Assembly: GCA_025352985.1 (NCBI GenBank)
Contig: JANXRL010000139.1
Coordinates: forward strand, 1 to 32,703
Reading direction: 5' to 3'
DNA length: 32,703 bases
Source of the DNA: Verrucomicrobiota bacterium
GTDB lineage: Bacteria > Verrucomicrobiota > Verrucomicrobiia > Opitutales > Opitutaceae
Made by a program: the position numbers and the translations under genes. How positions within the stretch are numbered: the first letter of the stretch is position 1; each line of letters begins with the position of its first letter. The notes below the pieces were generated by a model, which saw nothing but the letters and a program-made list of their open reading frames with translations, was not told where the DNA came from and searched no databases. Shown here one piece after another: positions 15,541 to 23,888 of this stretch.

Positions 15541-16530
15541 CTATTCGCGCAGTATGTAGTTAAGTGCACCCCTAAACATCGATTCTATATTTGAATTGAT
15601 AGTGCCTTTGAGTGCTTCGGTATATGCACTTACCCCCTCTTTATTCTCATGATTTGACAAATAGCCGGCCCAAGTCGAAAATGTTATGTCTGGATGAGAT
15701 AGCGTCGTGTAGTGAACCGGATCATACCAAGGCTGAAAGCCAGTATGCGCAGGTGAATATGAGTCAGAAAGAGCGTGTATTGCCATGCCTAAATACTTAA
15801 GCGCGCCATTTTCAAGATCCACATTGTAATTGTGAGCACGCGCATCGTCACTTTTGTTCATAGCATCCCCTTCTTTTGCGCTCATAAAATTCGTCCATGC
15901 GACAGAAGCCTGAGCTGCAGTCTGGTTAATACTTGGATCGCTCATGCCATGCATGAATGAACTGCCTGAGCCTTGGTATTGAAGTGAATCAGTAATAGCA
16001 CTACCATATTCAATAGCACTTATTACATCTATGGTATGCCCCGCCCAATTATAATGCGAATAACCCGACCCTAGCCAATAGGCAATAATTGAATTATGGA
16101 TATTCGTGGACCAAAGTCCGCTAGCATCAAGTTGAGATAGCGGGTTGGGGGCATAAGCCGAAGCATTACTACCATCCGGAAACCCACTCGGGTCGGTCGA
16201 CATCCAGCGGGCCTCGTCGGAACGGTAATTACGGAAAGGAAACACATACGCGCCCATGTCGGCGTCATATGGCTTGCCGGTGAAGCGGGAGTCCTTCGCG
16301 ACCGGGCCCGCCTGCGTGCCAAAGGCATCCGCTTCGATCTGGGCGATTTCCCCCGCCGCATCGGCTGTGGCCACCGTGGTGGCAAGGTGATCGTTGACGT
16401 AGTAGGTGTCCTTGGCAGTGCTGGCAGCGGAACCGACCGAGGCGAAAACTCCAACCACGCCCAAGGCGAGGCAGAGTCGAAGGCTAGACGAGACAGGGCG
16501 CATAAGCGCCTTGGACTGGTTGCGTTTCAT
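15541..16530 (-). CDS. Rhs tip cassette 5: exported tip plus metal-dependent phospholipase-like domain
   Basis: 329 residues. Residues 1-139 are the shared signal and Rhs tip, ending LDASGL. The variable domain begins at Trp140 with WSTNIHNSIIAYWLG, then ITDSLQYQGSGSSFMHGMSD, and the signature MAIHALSDSYSPAHTGFQPW. The ordered His and Asp residues (IHN, SFMHGM, HALSD, SPAH) match a common Rhs C-terminal family related to zinc-dependent phospholipase C/P1-nuclease folds. The expected action is hydrolysis of phospholipids or a related phosphodiester outside the cytoplasm. The family resemblance is from memory of its motif; substrate is unproven. This is the best-supported toxin of the five. Confidence 0.78.
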   Translation of the reverse strand: MKRNQSKALMRPVSSSLRLCLALGVVGVFASVGSAASTAKDTYYVNDHLATTVATADAAGEIAQIEADAFGTQAGPVAKDSRFTGKPYDADMGAYVFPFRNYRSDEARWMSTDPSGFPDGSNASAYAPNPLSQLDASGLWSTNIHNSIIAYWLGSGYSHYNWAGHTIDVISAIEYGSAITDSLQYQGSGSSFMHGMSDPSINQTAAQASVAWTNFMSAKEGDAMNKSDDARAHNYNVDLENGALKYLGMAIHALSDSYSPAHTGFQPWYDPVHYTTLSHPDITFSTWAGYLSNHENKEGVSAYTEALKGTINSNIESMFRGALNYILRE

Positions 16531-16671
16531 CGCGTTGTTTTTAGCTGTTTGAATTGGAGACTGACCGGAACTTAAAGCTTACGTCGTGCCGTTTTGAATC
16601 ATGGTTGCAACTAATCAACCATTAATTTTTCTCACGCGAAATCGTAACAGGGCAAAAGACAGAAATTACCG

Positions 16672-18189
16672 TTATTTGAAAGTAAACTGCAGGGCTAAAA
16701 TTAGCTCCGGCCAGCGCGGACGAACATCGGTCGCAAGTCCCCAAGATTGCTCGACAACGAGCCCCCTCCTCGCGGCCCAATCGGTCCATGCGGTGTTCTT
16801 TTGCGCCACGTCAATGCCTGCCAGTTGCAATCTTGAACCTTTACCTAATTCAGTGGAATTGTCCGGATCGAGCGTCGGATGAATCAGCATCACCGTCCGA
16901 CCCTTTAGGCGTGCGTCAGTGCACGCCGCCCCGAAGGCCACCACGGTTCCCATCGTAGGCAAGGCGGCATCCGGAGATGCTGGCACAAGCAAGTGCAGGG
17001 GTTGGGGGCTGGCAATAACCCAGCGGCGCAACTCCTGCCCGTAAGCCTCGCCCAGCACATGGCTGTCGGGAAGGACGATCCAACCGTAGGCATTCGCAAC
17101 TTGCCCATGTCGGGCCAACTCCACTTCGCCGCCGGCATGACGGATGATTTGCACGGGGGACCTCGATTCCAGCCAAGCCCCCGCAAACCATAACCCGCCG
17201 CTGGCGACCGCAGCCAGGATGCCGATGCGGACCAGATCCAATCGGACCATGCGTGCATTTATGCTCCGCACGGCCAAACCTATCAGACAGGCGGCCGTTA
17301 CCCCAGGAATCATCCAGAGCAGGGGAATAATCCAAAGGTTGCTAAAGAAAAGGCAGACGAGCCACGCGGCCCAACTGGTCGTCGCCGCCAGTAAGAAGGT
17401 AGAGCGCATTGTCCCCAACGCGCTTCCGACAGACCAAGAAGCGATATCGCGTTGGGGACAACGCGCTCCACCCCCAATCAGGCTTCTGATGCCCAACGAA
17501 AATACCAGTGCGCACACGGTCAGCACGCCCGCCAACACGGGCAAGCCGCCCTCGACGCCGACGGTGAGGTAGCTGTTGACCATGCTTTTGTAGCCCTCTG
17601 CGCGGCCAATGGGCTGCGTCCAGTGCATAAACGATGCTCCGGAATTCCCCCAACCCCAGCCGTGCAGGGGGCTGATGGCGATCAACTCAAGCCCGCCCTT
17701 CCAAAGGTCCACGCGGTTGGTCACGGATTTGTCCGAGGTAGCGTAGTCCGGCGCCAGACGCTGGGTGAAATCGCTTGAGCACAGGAGCGCGGCGAGCAAC
17801 ACGCCCCGCGTGAGCCAGGGAGCCAAGCAGGCAGCGAACGAACGCTTTGTCTTCATCACCGGCACACCGGCAGGCACCCGGCGTGCACGCCAAAACCACC
17901 ACCCGTTCATCGTCGCCGCCAGACCCAACGCCGCCAGGGTTCCGACAAGCGCGCCACGTGAGTAAGTTTTCACCAAAGCCCAGGTCGCGACGCATTCCGT
18001 CGCGACAAAAAGGACTGTGAGCAGCCGCCAGACCCAACGCTTACAACCAGTGCTTGGCTCAAGCCGCCTGAAGGCGAACAAGGTCAATCCCCACAGCCAA
18101 GGCAGCACCACTGCCATCATGGCGCCGCCTTGGTTGGGGGTATCAAACCCAAGGTTCCAACGCAGGTGGTCGTTAAAAAAATACTGCAT
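16672..18189 (-). CDS. O-antigen ligase/polymerase-like membrane protein
   Basis: 505 residues. Several hydrophobic segments lie between about 20 and 340, interrupted by a large loop holding LHGWGWGNSGASFMHW and MVNSYLTVGVEGG. Together with YSRGALVG near residue 76 this resembles Wzy/WaaL (O-antigen ligase) proteins, which move or polymerise surface glycan. The last 160 residues after the membrane part form a soluble domain (VLPDSHVLGEAYGQELRRW) that I cannot assign. The gene starts 29 bases from a divergent hydrolase gene. The family call is moderate; the glycan involved is unknown and no other glycan-assembly genes are in view. Confidence 0.7.
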   Translation of the reverse strand: MQYFFNDHLRWNLGFDTPNQGGAMMAVVLPWLWGLTLFAFRRLEPSTGCKRWVWRLLTVLFVATECVATWALVKTYSRGALVGTLAALGLAATMNGWWFWRARRVPAGVPVMKTKRSFAACLAPWLTRGVLLAALLCSSDFTQRLAPDYATSDKSVTNRVDLWKGGLELIAISPLHGWGWGNSGASFMHWTQPIGRAEGYKSMVNSYLTVGVEGGLPVLAGVLTVCALVFSLGIRSLIGGGARCPQRDIASWSVGSALGTMRSTFLLAATTSWAAWLVCLFFSNLWIIPLLWMIPGVTAACLIGLAVRSINARMVRLDLVRIGILAAVASGGLWFAGAWLESRSPVQIIRHAGGEVELARHGQVANAYGWIVLPDSHVLGEAYGQELRRWVIASPQPLHLLVPASPDAALPTMGTVVAFGAACTDARLKGRTVMLIHPTLDPDNSTELGKGSRLQLAGIDVAQKNTAWTDWAARRGLVVEQSWGLATDVRPRWPELILALQFTFK

Positions 18190-18218
18190 ATTCGCAATTC
18201 CCCTGAAACAACCGCCCC

Positions 18219-19205
18219 ATGATTATGGCAAGAGCAAGTCACCGATTGGTCACCGCCTTTATCTGCGGTTTGTGCCTGATGCCGCACCGCACGAAGGCCG
18301 TTACGGACATTCATACGAAGGACGATATTTACGAACGTATCGTCACGTTGCTCGGGCAAGACGCCAAGCAAATCACCTTCTTCGTCAAGCTGCCGCCGGG
18401 AGCTAGAACCGGAGCGGACTTGAAGGGAGTTTTTGCGTTCTGCACCTGGGAGGCCGATCCCGAGCACATTCGTGAGGTCATGCTGGACAAGGGCCCCGCC
18501 GGCGTGACCGGGCGCATCGCCAAATTTGCCTTCGCCCATCAAATGGCGTTGGTGAGCTGGACCACGTTTGCCGGTAAAAAGGCCTACGATAAGACCCAGA
18601 ATTTCGACGATATGTCGGCGCAAGAAGCCGCCCGGACGGATGCGACCTTTGACAAAATCGCCATGACTTGGAGGAGAGGCATCGACGGCCTCATCAAGGA
18701 CTATCAACTCCCTCAGGACGGCTGGTTTCTCTACGGGATGTCGCGCGGAGGCCAGTGGGCGCATCGTATCGCCCTGCGGGAACCGGAACTGTTCTCCGCC
18801 ATCCATATTCATATTAACAGTTCCTACGACAAGCCCGTGCCGGAAGCCGCCAAAATGCTGTGGCTGGTCACGACCGGGGAACTGGAGGCGGGCTATCCCT
18901 TTTCCAAACGGTTCTACGCCGCCGCGCGGGCTTTGAACTATCCGATCATTTATAACGCGGAAGCCAAGCTTGGGCATGCCGACAGCCCGGCGACGGACCG
19001 ACTCAGCGAGGCTTTTTTCACCTATGCGTGGGATAAGAAAACCCCGGAGGCTTCCGCATTTGATCGTTATGTGGGCAACTACCTAACACACGAGTTTGTC
19101 GTCGCCCCGGAGATGGCGCGCATCCCGGCAGAAGTTCGCGTCTACTTGCCAAACCGCTCCGTCGCCGATGCCTGGGGTGTGCTGGCCGATCCGGTCACGC
19201 CATAG
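18219..19205 (+). CDS. Exported alpha/beta-hydrolase-like protein
   Basis: 328 residues with an N-terminal signal (hydrophobic about 9-21, then PHRTKA). The nucleophile elbow is GMSRGG (173-178, Ser175), and a candidate catalytic His253 lies in KLGHADS. Both fit an alpha/beta-hydrolase (esterase-like) fold. It is followed after 13 bases by a second exported hydrolase, so the two are probably co-transcribed. They may act on a polysaccharide or plant-derived ester outside the cell, but nothing fixes the substrate. An alternative ATG lies at 18225. Confidence 0.7.
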   Translation: MIMARASHRLVTAFICGLCLMPHRTKAVTDIHTKDDIYERIVTLLGQDAKQITFFVKLPPGARTGADLKGVFAFCTWEADPEHIREVMLDKGPAGVTGRIAKFAFAHQMALVSWTTFAGKKAYDKTQNFDDMSAQEAARTDATFDKIAMTWRRGIDGLIKDYQLPQDGWFLYGMSRGGQWAHRIALREPELFSAIHIHINSSYDKPVPEAAKMLWLVTTGELEAGYPFSKRFYAAARALNYPIIYNAEAKLGHADSPATDRLSEAFFTYAWDKKTPEASAFDRYVGNYLTHEFVVAPEMARIPAEVRVYLPNRSVADAWGVLADPVTP

Positions 19206-19218
19206 TCACCAAAAATCC

Positions 19219-20118
19219 ATGGGTGTTCTTAAAAGTTGCGTAGTTTGGGCAGTGATGATCGCGATGCTCCCCATTGCCATCGATGCGACTGCGGCCACAT
19301 GGGACACTGAGGTCACACCCAAGGCGGGCGACAATTTTACTGAGGCGAAATTCAGACTTAGACTCGACGCACCGGAGAGCTTAACCAAAGGGCTGCTGGT
19401 CCTCACTCCCGGCTGGAACGGAGACGGACGCAACTTGATGGACGACGCCGGCTGGCGGCAGTTCGCCAAGCAGGCGGGGTTTGGGATCATCGGCGTGTGC
19501 CTGCGCAGCGAAGAGAAAAAAGCATCCGTTTACCATATTGTGGATCAAGGCAGCGGGGAAGCGTTCCGACGGGCGCTGGTGGAACTAGCGAAAGCGAGCC
19601 GCCATACAGAGGTCGCCGATGCGCCACTGATCGCCTGGGGACATTCGGCGGGCGGGCAGTTTTCCTATGGGCTAGCGTGCTTCATGCCCGAACGCGTGAT
19701 TGCCTTCGCCGCCGTCAAGGGAGGTATCTACCAGACGCGCTTCAGTCCGCTTGCTCTCAAGGTGCCGGGGATTTTCGTGATCGGGGAGAAGGATGAGCCC
19801 TGGCGGCAGGCCAGCATCACACAGGTTTTTGAAAGCGGACGTCAGGCCGGAGCGGCCTGGTGCGTGGCTTGGGAGGCGAACTCTGGGCATGAAATCGGCC
19901 GCAGCCGAGAGGTCATCGAGCCATTTTTTAGGGATGCGCTGGCCTTGCGAATGAGTAGCGGGAAATTGAGAGGTGTCGTCCCTGAACAATGCTGGTCGGG
20001 CTCACGGGCCAGCCTTGAACTCAAGCCTCCGGGCACACCATTACCAGCCAACCTTATGAGCACGGTATGGCTGCCAGGTGAGCTTTCTGCCAAAACGTGG
20101 GTGGAGTTTGAAAGATGA
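19219..20118 (+). CDS. Exported alpha/beta-hydrolase (esterase-like)
   Basis: 299 residues from the ATG at 19219. A longer frame from 19096 would overlap the upstream gene and lacks a signal. Residues 1-26 are a signal peptide. The nucleophile elbow GHSAGG (141-146, Ser143), Asp192 in GEKDEPW and His224 in NSGHEIG make a plausible catalytic triad. The family is carbohydrate-esterase/lipase-like; the exact substrate is unknown. It forms a pair with the preceding hydrolase. Confidence 0.75.
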   Translation: MGVLKSCVVWAVMIAMLPIAIDATAATWDTEVTPKAGDNFTEAKFRLRLDAPESLTKGLLVLTPGWNGDGRNLMDDAGWRQFAKQAGFGIIGVCLRSEEKKASVYHIVDQGSGEAFRRALVELAKASRHTEVADAPLIAWGHSAGGQFSYGLACFMPERVIAFAAVKGGIYQTRFSPLALKVPGIFVIGEKDEPWRQASITQVFESGRQAGAAWCVAWEANSGHEIGRSREVIEPFFRDALALRMSSGKLRGVVPEQCWSGSRASLELKPPGTPLPANLMSTVWLPGELSAKTWVEFER

Positions 20119-20181
20119 TTGCCAAGAATCGAAACTAACTCCTGCGAAAGCGCGCTTTTGGAGAGAAACCGTCCAACGTGA

Positions 20182-20780
20182 TCCGACTCCGACGCAAAAT
20201 CAGGCCGAGGGGTTTGCTGGCTGGTCTATGCGCATGATACCGCGTCACTGGCCTACGTGGCGGAACAACTTTGCGAACTCGGTTTCCTCAAACATGGGGT
20301 TCCGATCCTAATACGTTCTACAGCACCCAGCTCTACACGATCCAAGCGCGGGGTTGGGAAAAGATCGCGGCCTTGCGCACGGCCACCCACACGGGCCGCC
20401 GACAGGCCTTCGTGGCCATGTGGTTCAGCCCCGAAACGGAGGACTATTATCTCGGCGGCATAGTTCCCACCATCGAGAGCGACGGCGCGAAGTGCGTGCG
20501 CATCGATCTGAAGGAGCATAACAATAAAATCTGCGACGAGATCGTGCTGGAAATCAGGCGCAGCAAGTTCGTAGTCGCAGATTTCACCGGCAATCGTGGC
20601 GGCGTTTACTTCGAGGCCGGGTTGGCCTACAGCCTTGGTTTACCCGTCATCTGGACCGTGCGGGAGGACCACTTGCCGCAAGTGCATTTCGACACCCGGC
20701 AATACAATCATATCGTGTATCAATCGAAGGACGACCTGCGCGAAAAACTCACACACCGGATCAAGGCGACCATTCCCTAG
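20182..20780 (+). pseudogene. Nucleoside 2-deoxyribosyltransferase-like gene with damaged 5' part
   Basis: From TTG at 20271 a 169-residue frame carries a clear domain: QAFVAMWFSPETEDYY, IDLKEHNNKI, FVVADFTGNRGGVYFEAGLA and VHFDTRQYNHI. This resembles MTH538/deoxyribosyltransferase-like proteins often found in defence or nucleotide contexts. The segment just before it is protein-like in a different frame (20182-20300: SLAYVAEQLCELGFLK), which would be the expected N-terminal part. A frameshift near the GGGG at about 20295 separates the two. A TGA at 20179 closes that frame upstream. So the gene is probably truncated and frameshifted, although the C-terminal domain could still be made from the TTG. 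Confidence 0.6.
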
Positions 20781-20949
20781 CTCTCACGATGCAAGAATCC
20801 CCCAGCATCGTCGCCTGTTTCCAGGTAGTCAATTATGACAGACATGAGCTACAGGCAGTTCGTCTGACTCTTCGGCAGCGGATGGAAGCTGATGATTCTG
20901 GCTCCGTTGGATGAATGATGCGTGTCCTTCGGACTATTCGCTTTGGCGT

Positions 20950-21435
20950 TTACGCCACTCCGTGAAATCGGGCCAGTCGTGGATCGAGCACAAATGCCTC
21001 GGGCGCTGAAATGATGACGCGGGCGAAATCAGGATGGCTCGGATTTAACACGAAATTGAGCTCGTCAGGCACGATGGCGCTGGGCACCGCAAGGATGGCG
21101 GTTCGCCTTGATTTAGCCCACTCGTCCCCAAGCGCCTGAGTGCTCGGCGCCACTGGCTCCTGTTGCCAATCTACGGGGAGGCTGCTCGATGGAACGACTT
21201 CGATGTCCACTCCGTTGAAATCGATCGAGAATTTGACGAGTTCCAATTTTGGGTAAACGGGCTTGGTCAGATGAATGTATTTTTCTAGCACGGCAGTCGC
21301 CAGATGTTCACTCACATAAACCACAGGAATGTCCGTCGAATTCCAACGTCCACCCTCTTTGGCCGCACCCACGCCAAAAAATGAAGAGGCTGACCGCTTC
21401 GCCTTATCGATACGCCACGCGCAAATTTTAGGCAT
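20950..21435 (-). CDS. RES-domain toxin (type II toxin-antitoxin)
   Basis: 161 residues from ATG at 21435, which overlaps the antitoxin stop by eight bases; an upstream TTG at 21450 is less likely. RES-domain residues are visible: Arg8 in WRID, Arg30 in GGRWNS, Tyr40 in VVYVSEH and Glu51 in TAVLEKY. Characterised RES toxins degrade NAD+, arresting growth unless bound by the Xre-like partner. Order is antitoxin first, then toxin, with overlapping frames, as is typical. Length fits the family. High confidence. Confidence 0.9.
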   Translation of the reverse strand: MPKICAWRIDKAKRSASSFFGVGAAKEGGRWNSTDIPVVYVSEHLATAVLEKYIHLTKPVYPKLELVKFSIDFNGVDIEVVPSSSLPVDWQQEPVAPSTQALGDEWAKSRRTAILAVPSAIVPDELNFVLNPSHPDFARVIISAPEAFVLDPRLARFHGVA

Positions 21436-21853
21436 ACACCCCGTAATCAATACGCGTTAATAGCTTCTCGACTTCACGGTAACCGGTGGTGGTTTTAGCC
21501 ATGTTCAAAGGTATCTCTCCACCAAGGCCTACTTGTGGAGTTCGAAGCCATTCCCGCGCAGACTCAGGATCATCCAAAGCCTCCACCGCCTTGTCATACA
21601 ACTCGGCGTGCCGCACCAATTGGTCGGACTTCGCGGCATCGAGGCGATGCCCGTGCAGTTTGATGACACGATGGAACGTTGAGCGGGAAACTCCGCACTG
21701 AAGGGCCATCTGCTCAGGAGTGAAGCCCAGGATATTTCCCATCACACGCAGGCGAGACACTTTGATGCCCTTGAGGGTTTCGTGGTGGATGTAAGTTTGA
21801 ATCGATTGGCCTCTTTGCGGAAGGCCAAGGACTACTTCGAGGGCTGCGCTCAT
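21428..21853 (-). CDS. Xre/MbcA/ParS-type antitoxin (DUF2384)
   Basis: 141 residues. A helix-turn-helix is seen at LGFTPEQMALQCGVSRSTFH, followed by the C-terminal toxin-binding region (WLRTPQVGLGGEIPLNMAKT then GYREVEKLLTRIDYG) found in antitoxins of RES toxins. It binds and blocks the toxin and usually represses its own operon. A short inverted pair (atatg / catat) flanks an AT-rich stretch just upstream (21853-21877) and may hold promoter and operator. Confidence 0.9.
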   Translation of the reverse strand: MSAALEVVLGLPQRGQSIQTYIHHETLKGIKVSRLRVMGNILGFTPEQMALQCGVSRSTFHRVIKLHGHRLDAAKSDQLVRHAELYDKAVEALDDPESAREWLRTPQVGLGGEIPLNMAKTTTGYREVEKLLTRIDYGVYA

Positions 21854-22529
21854 ATGAAACTATAAAAATCCCATATTGGACTTAGTCAAGTGCGCGAAGG
21901 ACCGTTTGGCATCTTCCCTCGCAATAAACTTCACTACATTCCTCGAATCCTATTCCAAGAAAAAGCCCGGCTCGGGGATAGGACACCCGAGGAAGGGGCA
22001 GCGGTTCTTTGGTGATTCGGAGAGACATAGAGCGTGCGAGCCTTCTTCTGAGAATCTCGATTGGCCGGACGATTTTCAACGCCGGAGGTGTGGAGGTGGA
22101 TTGTAAATCCGTTGGCATGAGTGACGAACTTTGTAGGGTCGAGTTGCGCCCAATCCGTGCTAATTTTTTACAGCTGTAAATCCGTCAGGGTGAGTTCTGA
22201 CCGATTTAGGGATGAGTCCTACCCAAACTCCTCAAAAAAGCCCTGTTTTGTCCGCATGACTTCTGGTTTCTTACACCCACCCGTGCAAAGTTAAGTTCAC
22301 CGTGGCACAACTTTTAGAGCTTATGGACGAGTTACTTATAGTGGAGCAAGTTGCGTAAAAATCATGCTGGATTCACCATCGCAGGAATACAAAAAACCGA
22401 CACCGATTCTTACATCGCTAGCTTAAAAAGCCTGATTTGTAAGAAAACGACCCCATGAAAGAACTTTTTCAGCTTAGATTCATCATCACGCACGACGCAC
22501 CCCAGGATCTTCGACCTAGCCTATTCGAG
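21854..22529. other. Non-coding stretch between the toxin-antitoxin pair and the IS3 remnant
   Basis: No supported gene. It holds an imperfect direct repeat of about 50 bp (22102-22151 and 22175-22224, both starting tgtaaatccgt) and a perfect 14-bp palindrome (tttacagctgtaaa, 22167-22180). The rest looks like scar sequence between mobile elements. Confidence 0.5.
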
Positions 22530-23295
22530 GGGAAGTCCTCGATGACGACCCTGGCCTCGGTGAGGGTCCAGAGCTGTTCGCGGTTGAGTCATTCGTCGCG
22601 AAAGCGGGAGTGGAATGATTCGACGAAGCCGTTCTCCCACGGGCTCGCGGGGGTGATGTAGAGGGTCTTGATTTTCCGCTTGGCCAGCCAGCGCTGGAGG
22701 TTCTTGGCGATGAACTCCGGGCCGTTGTCGGAGCGGATGAACTCGGGGGCTCCGTGCTGCGCGATGGCCGATTGCACCAGTTTGATGACGTCGGCCGACC
22801 CGATAGCCTTCTGCGCGCAGCTTCACCGCGATCCGGCGGAAGCCGTAGCGGGGATACTGGCGCGACAGTTCGTGCAGCCGCGTCACCAACCCTGTGCGCT
22901 CGGCCGTCGGCGGTCGCCTCCGATACCGAAAGGTAGATCTCGCCAGCCTCAGGCACCGGCATACGGTCCGCCCGGAGCACAACTCGCCTTCGACGACGAA
23001 GGCGGCTATCCGCCGCTTGTGTTCCGGGCTTACCATTTTTTGCGTTCAACGCCTCCAGCACGCGGTTCTTCAGCAGCGAGTCCACCAGCATCTTCTTCAG
23101 CTCCGCGTTCTCCCGCTCCAGTTCCTTCATCCGCCTGGCCTCGTTCACGTCGAGTTGCCCGAACTGCTTTTCCCAACGGTGGAATGTAACCTCGGAGATA
23201 TTATGCTCCTTGCTCACTTCCACGATGCTCCGGCCACCATCGGCCTCCCGCAAGATACGGATCTTCTGTTCCGTCGTGTGTCTTTTGCCTTTCAT
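22530..23295 (-). pseudogene. IS3-family transposase orfA/orfB, deleted and frameshifted
   Basis: OrfA begins at 23295 (HTTEQKIRILREADGG, then a helix-turn-helix and leucine-rich coiled coil). An A6 run at about 23036-23041 marks the usual orfA/orfB frame change. OrfB starts at 23036 (SPEHKRRIAAFVVEG, then RYPRYGFRRIAVKLRAEGY) but jumps from that region to HGAPEFIRSDNGPEFIAKN in another frame. The first catalytic Asp region is therefore lost. SPWENGFVESFHSRFRDE is followed by an in-frame TGA at 22589, and the C-terminal end (YNxxRPHSSLGY) is missing. Not functional. Confidence 0.85.
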
Positions 23296-23327
23296 AGTCT
23301 GGGTCCCTTCTAGGGCCTCAGACTAAC
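22530..23327 (-). mobile_element. Deleted IS3-family element
   Basis: The right end is probably at about 23327, where the minus strand reads tgttagtctgaggccc, a TG-start terminal repeat typical of IS3-type elements, just before the orfA start. The left end is gone: homology to the transposase stops near 22530. About 300 bp of orfB are missing internally. Confidence 0.7.
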
Positions 23328-23362
23328 ATCTCAAGCGGCTCGGTTTTCGGAGATCAGCGCAC

Positions 23363-23716
23363 ATGGCGGTGACCCGTTTTTTCAATCCAGCGCAACAAGC
23401 CAACATGGCGGACAATCGCGGTGCCGTGGTCAACGCACTCGTGAACGCGGGCATGAGCGAAGCAGATGCCGATAACATGGTGACTGAGTGGACGACTGCC
23501 TACGATCAGCTGAAAGCCGATCTCGCCATGGCAAAGAACGCCGCAGAAACCAAGGCGCGCGAAGCCGCCGATAAGGCCGCCCACGCGCTCGCTCTGTTTT
23601 TGCTGTGTTATTTTGTAGCCTTTGTATTGGGGGCCTTTGCCGCGACTTGCGGCGGCAAACAAGGAGCCAAGTGTGCTAACAAATGCGATGCGTGCGTTGA
23701 TACGATAGCAGCCTGA
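23363..23716 (+). CDS. Alanine-rich single-pass membrane protein, possibly 5'-truncated
   Basis: 117 residues from ATG 23363. A charged, Ala-rich amphipathic stretch (MAKNAAETKAREAADKAAHA) precedes one membrane segment (about 75-93) and a short Cys-rich tail (CGGKQGAKCANKCDACVD). The family is not recognised, though the Ala-rich helix plus membrane segment is common in envelope proteins. The frame remains open upstream to a TAA inside the end of the IS3 remnant, with only 35 bp between, so the real N-terminus may have been cut off by the insertion. Confidence 0.5.
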   Translation: MAVTRFFNPAQQANMADNRGAVVNALVNAGMSEADADNMVTEWTTAYDQLKADLAMAKNAAETKAREAADKAAHALALFLLCYFVAFVLGAFAATCGGKQGAKCANKCDACVDTIAA

Positions 23717-23888
23717 TTGCGGGTAATCCCAAGGCTCACCTCTTCAATGGGCGAGCAGAGTGCTTTTGATCTGACCGAGCGCAGACAGGTTCTTAATCCA
23801 TCTGTGTCCGGTCAAATCGGATTAATGACCATAAACAAGGCCAAGCAGCTCTGATCGGGAGAGAAGGACCGCCCACTGTGGCGGCCTA

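Noticed and set aside
21876-22118. Short frames of 76 and 78 codons upstream of the antitoxin gene
   Set aside because: No start context or recognisable composition; the stretch looks non-coding.
22516-23295. Single 259-codon frame as an intact transposase
   Set aside because: Only the first 85 or so codons match orfA; the rest is out-of-frame orfB caused by indels.
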